Assembly: GCA_028688515.1 (NCBI GenBank)
Contig: JAQTXZ010000001.1
Coordinates: 372,001 to 436,000, forward strand
Length of the DNA stretch: 64,000 nt
Direction of reading: 5' to 3'
From: Patescibacteria group bacterium
GTDB taxonomy: Bacteria; Patescibacteriota; Patescibacteriia; 2-12-FULL-60-25
Under the pieces are notes generated by a model. That model saw nothing but the letters and a program-made list of their open reading frames with translations, was not told the DNA's origin and made no database searches. The translations under genes and the position numbers were made by a program. Positions 8,395 through 14,377 of this stretch are shown here, one piece after another (positions within the stretch are counted from its first letter, which is position 1; every line of letters begins with the position of its first letter).

Positions 8395-9090
8395 ATGGAA
8401 TCTCTCCTCCTCCCATCTAAAATTCAGTTCACAAAGGGTGAACGCCCCAATGAGGGTATTCTAACCGTGGAGCCTTGCACTCCTGGTTACGGAACGACTC
8501 TTGGAAACGCATTGCGCCGCGTTTTGCTTTCGTCTTTACCGGGTGCGGCAGTTACTTCGGTCAAGATCAGGGGAGTCGACCACGAGTTTTCTACCATTCC
8601 GCATGTTAAAGAGGATGTGCTGGAAATCATAATGAACCTTAAAGCTTTGCGGTTAAAACTTTTTGCGGAAGAGCCGGTCAAACTAAGTTTGACGGTAAAA
8701 GGAGATAAACAGGTTACAGCGGGTGACTTTGAAAAGAATTCAGATGTCGAGATAGTTAATCCGGAATTGGTCATCGCCACATTGACGGACAAGTCCGCAT
8801 CAATGGAGATGGAGATCACTGTCGGCCCAGGCCGCGGTTATCGCTCAACAGAAGATCGTCAAAAGGAAAAACTTGATTTGGGAGTTATCGGTATCGATGC
8901 ATTGTACAGCCCGGTGCTGAACGTATCTTACCTGGTAGAAGCGACTCGTGTGGGAGAAAAAACGGATTATGACAAGTTGGTTTTGCACGTTGATACTGAC
9001 GGCGCACTGGATCCGCTCGACGCGTGCAACCATGCAGTTAACTTTTTACTGGATCACTTAAATCTGTTAAAAGACCTCAAGTACGAATAA
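8395..9090 (+). CDS. rpoA: RNA polymerase alpha subunit, N-terminal domain only
   Basis: The alpha dimer nucleates RNA polymerase assembly. The dimerisation domain is clear: LEPCTPGYGTTLGNALRRVLLSSLPG near the start, the HVKEDVLEIIMNLK strand, and GPGRGYRSTEDR. The protein ends at residue 231 (HLNLLKDLKYE), where the alpha-NTD ends in E. coli numbering. The linker and alpha-CTD, which bind UP elements and activators, are absent. The next 60 nt are repeat sequence and then rplQ, so there is no split CTD. ATG 8395 was preferred to the TTG at 8386. Confidence 0.96.
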   Translation: MESLLLPSKIQFTKGERPNEGILTVEPCTPGYGTTLGNALRRVLLSSLPGAAVTSVKIRGVDHEFSTIPHVKEDVLEIIMNLKALRLKLFAEEPVKLSLTVKGDKQVTAGDFEKNSDVEIVNPELVIATLTDKSASMEMEITVGPGRGYRSTEDRQKEKLDLGVIGIDALYSPVLNVSYLVEATRVGEKTDYDKLVLHVDTDGALDPLDACNHAVNFLLDHLNLLKDLKYE

Positions 9091-9097
9091 AATAATT

Positions 9098-9150
9098 TTC
9101 GTACATAGCGTTCATAACGTTAAGCACGCTATGTACGTTAAGCACGCAGT
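9098..9150 (+). repeat. R4 word hairpin between rpoA and rplQ
   Basis: Words CGTACATAGCGTT, AACGTTAAGCACGC and TATGTACGTTAAGCACGC alternate and can fold on themselves. Very similar words (GTTAAACACGCGATGTACGC) lie at 26763-26815. Confidence 0.7.
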
Positions 9151-9153
9151 TAT

Positions 9154-9510
9154 ATGAGACATCGACGCAAAGGAAAAACACTAGATCGAAAGAACGGACC
9201 GCGCAAAGCATTGCTGCGTAATTTGGCGACCTCGGTAATTTTGTACGAGCACATCAATACAACGCTTGCCAAGGCCAAGGCAGTCAAACCGATAGTGGAA
9301 AAGCTAGTCACCACCGGCAAGCAAAAGACTTTGGTTTCGCGTCGCAAGTTAGCCTCGTATCTGACGATTGAGTCAGCAGTCAACAAAGTTTTGGAAGAAA
9401 CGGGCCCGCGCTATGCAACTCGCAACGGCGGTTACATGCGCATAATTAAATTGGGCGTTCGCCAAGGCGATGGCGCAGAAATGGCGCAGCTTCAATTTGT
9501 AAACGACTAA
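9154..9510 (+). CDS. rplQ: 50S ribosomal protein L17
   Basis: A 118-aa large-subunit protein at the exit-tunnel side. Begins MRHRRKGKTLDRKNGPRKALLRNL, continues with the LYEHINTTLAKAKAVKPIVEKL helix and ends with GGYMRIIKLGVRQGDGAEMAQLQFV. The order rpoA-rplQ is standard. Leader CGCAGTTATATG has no Shine-Dalgarno. Confidence 0.98.
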   Translation: MRHRRKGKTLDRKNGPRKALLRNLATSVILYEHINTTLAKAKAVKPIVEKLVTTGKQKTLVSRRKLASYLTIESAVNKVLEETGPRYATRNGGYMRIIKLGVRQGDGAEMAQLQFVND

Positions 9511-9515
9511 AATTT

Positions 9516-9899
9516 ATGCCATGGAAAAAAAGACCGGGAATGAAACCGGTGACACGCAAAACGGTTGAGTTGGACGCCGCAAGCATGCCTGTCGGCAGGT
9601 TGGCTTCGCGCATTGCCATGATTTTGATGGGCAAACACAAGGCTGATTATGAACCGAACAAAGATACCGGCGATCGCGTTTTGGTAAAGAATTTGAAGAA
9701 TCTTATTTTTACAGGCAAAAAGTGGGATCAGAAAAAATATTTTAGAACCTCAAATCGTCCGGGCGGTCTTAAGGAAACGCAGGTTAAAGATTTGCGCGAG
9801 GAAAAACCGGAACTGATTATCAAGCACGCTGTTCAATACATGCTTCCCAAGAACAAGACTCAAGCCTTGCGCATGAAGCGTATAACTTTCGAGAAATAA
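9516..9899 (+). CDS. rplM: 50S ribosomal protein L13, slightly short
   Basis: Large-subunit assembly protein. Family blocks: MPVGRLASRIA, LMGKHKADYEPNKDTGDRVLV, FTGKKWDQKKYFRTSNRPGGLKE and MLPKNKTQALRMKRI. At 127 aa it is about 15 residues shorter than usual, missing the terminal strand. It lies 5 nt after rplQ and 3 nt before rpsI. Confidence 0.97.
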   Translation: MPWKKRPGMKPVTRKTVELDAASMPVGRLASRIAMILMGKHKADYEPNKDTGDRVLVKNLKNLIFTGKKWDQKKYFRTSNRPGGLKETQVKDLREEKPELIIKHAVQYMLPKNKTQALRMKRITFEK

Positions 9900-9902
9900 C
9901 CT

Positions 9903-10478
9903 ATGCCAGAAACCAAGAAGAAAACGGTTGCCGATGAGGAACCGAAAGAAAAAGCTCCTGCCAAGGAAAAGGCTGTAAAAACCGCAAAAAAGACAACGAC
10001 CAAGGTTGCCAAAGAGACATCGGCTGAGATGACTCCGACTGTGGCTATGGAGCAAGGCCAAGAGATTGCGGCAAAGAACGCCAAAGGCGGATCTTTTATT
10101 CCGGCAATCGGACGCCGCAAGACTTCTGTAGCACGCGTAAGATTGATTAAGAACGGCAAAGGCACTGTCGTTGTTAACGATATGGCATTTGACAAGTATT
10201 TCACAACTTTCGATCTGCGTACTCAAGTTATCGCTCCGCTTAAAGCAGTTGGGCAAGATACGGCGGTGGACGTAAGCGCTCATGTTAACGGCGGCGGCAT
10301 CCGCGGGCAGTCAGAGGCGATTCGCCATGGTATTGCACGCGCCTTGATCATCTTGAATCCGACATTCCGCAAAACATTAAAAAAATTAGGCTACCTTTCA
10401 CGCGACCCGCGAGAAAGAGAGCGCAAGAAGTTTGGAAAGAAGAGCGCTCGCAGATCGCCACAGTGGTCAAAGCGTTAA
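9903..10478 (+). CDS. rpsI: 30S ribosomal protein S9 with long basic N-terminal extension
   Basis: The C-terminal tail of S9 reaches the P-site tRNA. The S9 fold starts near residue 66 (FIPAIGRRKTSVARVRL) and contains HVNGGGIRGQSEAIRHGIARAL and the tail KKFGKKSARRSPQWSKR. The terminal Lys-Arg is as expected for the family. Residues 1-62 are a Lys/Ala/Glu/Thr-rich extension absent from ordinary S9 (about 130 aa), probably disordered. Last gene of the operon, followed by a terminator. Confidence 0.97.
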   Translation: MPETKKKTVADEEPKEKAPAKEKAVKTAKKTTTKVAKETSAEMTPTVAMEQGQEIAAKNAKGGSFIPAIGRRKTSVARVRLIKNGKGTVVVNDMAFDKYFTTFDLRTQVIAPLKAVGQDTAVDVSAHVNGGGIRGQSEAIRHGIARALIILNPTFRKTLKKLGYLSRDPRERERKKFGKKSARRSPQWSKR

Positions 10479-10491
10479 TCAAAAAATAAGA

Positions 10492-10515
10492 AGAGATCCG
10501 CAAGGGTCTCTTTTT
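10492..10515 (+). terminator. Rho-independent terminator after rpsI
   Basis: AGAGATCC, loop GCAA, GGGTCTCT, then five T residues. Confidence 0.85.
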
Positions 10516-10533
10516 GTTTGTCTGGTTTTAGTA

Positions 10534-10562
10534 TTGGCAAGGTTTAACAAAAAGTGTAAAAT
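10534..10562 (+). promoter_or_regulatory. Promoter for the small gene at 10593
   Basis: TTGGCA (10534-10539), 17-nt spacer, TAAAAT (10557-10562). Confidence 0.65.
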
Positions 10563-10592
10563 CCCCGCATCGTCTTCACAGGAGGTGACTAG

Positions 10593-10772
10593 ATGAGCGC
10601 CAAGATCGACTCCGTTGACGTTGCCAAGTCTAACGAAATCGTGGTTCCACCCAATCTCGAACTGACAAATGCGGAGAAACTGGACGGATGGGAGATCGCG
10701 TTCAGGGACGGTCATGCATACAAGTTCCTGCCTGACTACTACAGGCGGGCTAGGCTCGTCGCGGTCGTTTGA
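10593..10772 (+). CDS. Small hypothetical protein, 59 aa
   Basis: Not recognised. It is a complete transcription unit: promoter at 10534, strong Shine-Dalgarno AGGAGGTGA at 10582-10590 ahead of the ATG, and its own terminator at 10824. The protein begins MSAKIDSVDVAKSNEIVVPP and ends DGHAYKFLPDYYRRARLVAVV. It is soluble, mixed charge, with no membrane segment or Cys. Codons are rich in C and G at third position, unlike the flanking ribosomal genes. It resembles other accessory genes in this window (19060, 35013) in signal quality, which supports it being real despite its length. Confidence 0.7.
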   Translation: MSAKIDSVDVAKSNEIVVPPNLELTNAEKLDGWEIAFRDGHAYKFLPDYYRRARLVAVV

Positions 10773-10823
10773 TGACAATGGCCCGGGCCCCCTCTTCTTC
10801 TCTCGCATCCCCCGATGCTCCGC

Positions 10824-10852
10824 GCTGCCGAAACCTCTCGGTGGCTTTTTTT
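10824..10852 (+). terminator. Rho-independent terminator after the 59-aa gene
   Basis: GCTGCCGA pairs with TCGGTGGC (two G-T pairs) around loop AACCTC, followed by seven T residues. Confidence 0.75.
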
Positions 10853-10899
10853 ATCGTCGCACACTCGACTTTTTAGTCCTAAAATAGTAATCTATTTGC

Positions 10900-12366
10900 A
10901 TGTCTTTGGGCTCATCTGTCGCAAAAAATACGGTTTGGCTAATGGCGGCAACGGCCGGACAAAAGGTTGTTGCCTTTTTGGCTTTTTACGTCATAGCGAG
11001 GCTGACTGGGCCACATATTACCGGGGTATATTTCTACGGAGTTTCAGTCACTTCCGTCTTTGTTATAATATCCGACCTTGGGATGACGCCGGTTGTGATT
11101 CGGTCCATTGCAGGGGGCAAGGAAGACGGTGAGAGATTGTTTTCTACTGTTATCAGGGCAAAGATGTTTTTGGTGCCGATTGCCGTGCTGGCATCTATTG
11201 GATATGGAACACTGATGCACCAGACACCGGAGATTATGGGCACGATCGCGTTGGCCTGTATCGCCATGTCGGCGGACGCTTTTCATCTTGTGCTGTACGG
11301 GACTCTGCGCGGTAAACAGAATCTTAAACCGGAAGCTTTAGGGATGCTGATCGGACAAATTTTAAGCGGTATCGGCGGAGTGACTGCCGCTTTGTTGCAT
11401 TTGGGTCCGATGGGTTTGGCAGGCGCTTTGGGGCTTGGAAGTATCTGGAATGTGATTTGGGCCAGCAGATCTGCAGTAAAACACGGCATGAGGTGGGTAA
11501 GCGTCAGTCTGTCTGATTTGCGTAATCTGGCTTTGGAAGCTTGGCCGTTTGCGGTTGCAGGCATGGCAGTCAAAGTTTATTCATATATCGACAGCTTGAT
11601 GATTCAAGCTTACAACGGCACGGTTGCGGTCGGCTACTACGCGGTTGCATACAAGATGACTTACGCAATGCAATTTTTGCCTCTCACTTTTACCGCGGCT
11701 TTGTATCCCGCATTGAGTCACGCATACGCCAACAAAGAGCACGATGAGGTCAGAAAAACTTTCTTGGGATCTTTGAGGTTTATGGCCGCGATCAGTTTTC
11801 CGATTTCCGCCGGGCTGTCTGCACTTGCGCCTAGATTAATGCTTGCTCTGTATGGTCAAGCATTCAGCGGCGCGATACCTGCAATGGCGGTTCTGCCTTG
11901 GGTTTTGATTCCCATCTTTTTGGATTTTCCTGTCGGCGCCTTGTTAAATGGTTCGCATCGCGCGCATTTAAAGACGATCGCCATGCTCGGAACGATGGTT
12001 GCGAACGCAATTTTAAACTTGATACTCGTTCCGCTTTACGGACCGTTGGGCGCGGCATGGGCCGGAGTTTTTAGTTTTAGTTTTTTGTATGCGATCGGAA
12101 TCGGTTTTACATATCGCGATGCAGGCGGATTATGGAACATTCTTTTGCCTCTGCTCAAATCTTTGCCTGTTGCGGCATTGTCTTGGTTTATTTGGAGATA
12201 TGTCGGCGGTTATATGCCGTTGCCGATGGCATTTTTGTTTGGCGCTGCAATTTCCATCATCTTGATGTTTGCAGTCAGGCTTATGAATTTGCAAGAAGTG
12301 ATGTTTTTCTGGAAGCAATTGAGCAATCGATTTTTTAAGCAAGAAAATATACATGCAGACGAGTGA
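10900..12366 (+). CDS. Polysaccharide flippase of the MOP/Wzx (RfbX-like) family
   Basis: An integral membrane protein of 488 aa with about 12-14 hydrophobic segments. It has family landmarks such as the N-terminal NTVWLMAATAGQKVVAFLAFYVIARL, a mid-protein YSYIDSLMIQ segment and VGYYAVAYKM. Wzx-type flippases move undecaprenyl-linked oligosaccharide units across the inner membrane. The next two genes encode fused glycosyltransferases and an O-antigen ligase domain and overlap or abut it, so this is a surface-polysaccharide operon. A TAAAAT box at 10880-10885 lies 14 nt before the ATG, with no Shine-Dalgarno. Confidence 0.9.
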   Translation: MSLGSSVAKNTVWLMAATAGQKVVAFLAFYVIARLTGPHITGVYFYGVSVTSVFVIISDLGMTPVVIRSIAGGKEDGERLFSTVIRAKMFLVPIAVLASIGYGTLMHQTPEIMGTIALACIAMSADAFHLVLYGTLRGKQNLKPEALGMLIGQILSGIGGVTAALLHLGPMGLAGALGLGSIWNVIWASRSAVKHGMRWVSVSLSDLRNLALEAWPFAVAGMAVKVYSYIDSLMIQAYNGTVAVGYYAVAYKMTYAMQFLPLTFTAALYPALSHAYANKEHDEVRKTFLGSLRFMAAISFPISAGLSALAPRLMLALYGQAFSGAIPAMAVLPWVLIPIFLDFPVGALLNGSHRAHLKTIAMLGTMVANAILNLILVPLYGPLGAAWAGVFSFSFLYAIGIGFTYRDAGGLWNILLPLLKSLPVAALSWFIWRYVGGYMPLPMAFLFGAAISIILMFAVRLMNLQEVMFFWKQLSNRFFKQENIHADE

Positions 12367-14377
12367 TCAATTAAACAACGTTCAGCATGCAACATTCAAT
12401 GGCGGAAAGCGATTGTATTGTTTGACGTTTGATTATCCGCCGATGCACGGAGGAGTTGCGCGATATCTGTCCAGCCTTGGCAAGGCTTCAAACGGACAGG
12501 TGAAAGTGCTTGTTCCATTGGAGCATCCTTTGGTTCCACCCGATACCAGCTACCAGTTACTAGTTACCAAGTTCTGGTGGTCTGGTTGGCCAAAGTGGTT
12601 GCCTCTGGTTAAAAGATGTCTTGAACTCAAAGAGGGAATCATTTTTGTCTCGCACGTTGTGCCGATCGGAACAGCCGCATGGATCTCAAGACTGTTTGGC
12701 GGGCCGGACTATGTTGTTTTGTTTCATGGAACCGATTTACAGCGGTTAAAGTCAAAATGGAAAAGATGGTTGCTGCGAAGAATTTGTTCGCAGGCTCGGC
12801 TACTTGTGACAAATAGCGAAGCGACGAAGACTGCGCTCCAACGTCTTATGCCTCAAGCTGACGCATTGGTAATGACGCCGGGAGTGGAAAGCGTTGATCG
12901 AATGTCGAAATTGGAAGCTCGGAAAGGACTTGGAGTTGATGAAAATGCGAAAGTTATTTTGGCGGTTTGTCGACTTGTTGAACGAAAGGGCGTCGACACT
13001 TTATTGCAGGCTTTATCTTTATTCGACATTCAGCGAAGCGGAAATTCGACATTCAGCGAAGCGGAAATTCGAGATTCGATAGAGTTGGTGGTCATTGGCA
13101 GCGGACCGTATGCTCCGCAATTGCATCAACTGGCTGACTTGTTGAAGATAAAAGTCCGTTGGGTAGAAAATGCGAGCGACGAAGAAGTTGCACGATGGTA
13201 TGACGGTGCAGATGTATTTTGTTTGCCGTCGCGCGAAGCGGCTGATGATGTTGAGGGTTTTGGGATTGTATTTCTTGAGGCTGCCGCGCATGGCCTGCCT
13301 GTCATTGCAGGTCGAGGTTGGGGGACGGAAGAAGCGGTTGTTGACGGCATCACCGGTTTGCTCGTCAAGCCGGATGCTGAATCTGTCGCAAAGGCGCTGG
13401 AAGTGATGTTGAGTGATGAAGATTTGCGTCAAAGACTTGGCGAGGCCGGGAGAAAAAGAGTTGAGAAAGATTTTAAGTGGGAAGACAGGTGGAAGATATT
13501 GAAGTCGAATATCGAATATCGAATATCGAATGTCGCTTCGGACCAAAAGTCCGTAAATTCGACATTCAGCGAAGCGGAAATTCAGCGAAGCGGACATTCG
13601 ATATTCGAGGACATCGCAGTCATTATTCCGTGTTACAACCATGCTAACGAATTGGAAGCTGCATTGGAGTCGATCTCGAAACAGATTTTGATGCCGAGTG
13701 AAATAATCGTCGTCGACAATAATTCGGACGATGCTCCAAAGTTAGTCGTGGAAAAGTATGCGAATAGATTGCCGGTTAAGTATTTTCGTTACGAAGAAAA
13801 ACAAGGCGCGCCGGCCGCGCGAAACAAGGGAGCGAGTTTGACGTCCGCGCCATTGCTGCTTTTCATGGACGCTGATGTCCAGTTGAGATCGGATGCTTTA
13901 CAGTTGATGGCAGAAGCGTTGAGAATACATCCTGACACTGCTTTTGCATATTCGGACTTTTATTGGGGTCGTAAATTGTTTAAAGGACGCGAGTGGGATG
14001 CGGAGGCGCTAAAGAAAATGAATTGGATAAATACGACGTCACTCATTAGGCGAACTTCGCTGGTGCCGTTTGATGAAGATTTAAAAAAATTTCAAGATTG
14101 GGATTTATGGTTGGCCATGTCAGAACGCGGAGAAAAGGGTGTTTGGATTCCCGAAACGCTTTTGACTGTCACAGAGGTCAAAACGCGCAAAACCAATATC
14201 AGCCATTGGTTGCCCACTTTTGCACATCGTTTGCCATGGCCGATTTTCGGTTGGACGCCAAATGAGATTATACGTTATCGCGCGGCGGAAGCTGTGATTA
14301 GAAGAAAACACCACCTTGATTTTATTGGATCCCCGGGTCTACGTCTGACTTCGCCCGAGGATGACAAAAATATATGA
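12353..14377 (+). CDS. Fused glycosyltransferase: GT4 domain + GT2 domain
   Basis: Residues 1-383 are a GT4 (GT-B) enzyme: DYPPMHGGVARYL near the N-terminus, and EGFGIVFLEAAAHGLPVIA with GITGLLVKPD as the nucleotide-sugar site. Residues about 420-657 are a GT2 (GT-A) enzyme with VIIPCYNHA, IIVVDNNSDD, AARNKGAS and the FMDADV motif. The two are normally separate proteins. The joint (residues about 384-419) is entirely an R1 palindrome, and a further tandem R1 lies inside the GT4 domain (residues about 223-243). The last 16 residues are an R2 element. The gene overlaps the flippase by 14 nt and the next gene by 4 nt. The sugar substrates cannot be told. Confidence 0.92.
   Translation: MQTSDQLNNVQHATFNGGKRLYCLTFDYPPMHGGVARYLSSLGKASNGQVKVLVPLEHPLVPPDTSYQLLVTKFWWSGWPKWLPLVKRCLELKEGIIFVSHVVPIGTAAWISRLFGGPDYVVLFHGTDLQRLKSKWKRWLLRRICSQARLLVTNSEATKTALQRLMPQADALVMTPGVESVDRMSKLEARKGLGVDENAKVILAVCRLVERKGVDTLLQALSLFDIQRSGNSTFSEAEIRDSIELVVIGSGPYAPQLHQLADLLKIKVRWVENASDEEVARWYDGADVFCLPSREAADDVEGFGIVFLEAAAHGLPVIAGRGWGTEEAVVDGITGLLVKPDAESVAKALEVMLSDEDLRQRLGEAGRKRVEKDFKWEDRWKILKSNIEYRISNVASDQKSVNSTFSEAEIQRSGHSIFEDIAVIIPCYNHANELEAALESISKQILMPSEIIVVDNNSDDAPKLVVEKYANRLPVKYFRYEEKQGAPAARNKGASLTSAPLLLFMDADVQLRSDALQLMAEALRIHPDTAFAYSDFYWGRKLFKGREWDAEALKKMNWINTTSLIRRTSLVPFDEDLKKFQDWDLWLAMSERGEKGVWIPETLLTVTEVKTRKTNISHWLPTFAHRLPWPIFGWTPNEIIRYRAAEAVIRRKHHLDFIGSPGLRLTSPEDDKNI
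13021..13081 (+). repeat. R1 repeat, two tandem 23-nt copies, in frame inside the GT4 domain
   Basis: Two exact copies of a 23-nt unit (13021-13043, 13044-13066; core CATTCAGCGAAGCGGAA) followed by a partial one. Because 23 is not a multiple of 3, the first copy is read as DIQRSGNS and the second as TFSEAEIR; both are open. Confidence 0.92.
13504..13609 (+). repeat. R1 palindrome at the GT4/GT2 joint
   Basis: The ends are exact inverted repeats, CGAATATCGAATGTC and GACATTCGATATTCG. The middle holds GGACcaaaaGTCC and two CAGCGAAGCGGA words. The whole element is translated. Confidence 0.92.
14326..14371 (+). repeat. R2 element at the 3' end of the GT4-GT2 gene
   Basis: GGATCCCCGGGTCTACGTCTG then CGCCCGAGGATGACAAA. 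It forms the final residues GSPGLRLTSPEDDK. The same peptide in variant form appears inside PriA and in GrpE. Confidence 0.88.

Noticed and set aside
13021-13081. Tandem 23-nt repeats as a small CRISPR array
   Set aside because: The units follow each other without spacers, lie within an open frame, and no cas gene is near; they match the R1 family.
13019-13642. Long open frame on the minus strand opposite the GT4-GT2 gene
   Set aside because: It is open because R1 words lack stops in that frame; no ribosome site and the plus strand encodes recognised domains.
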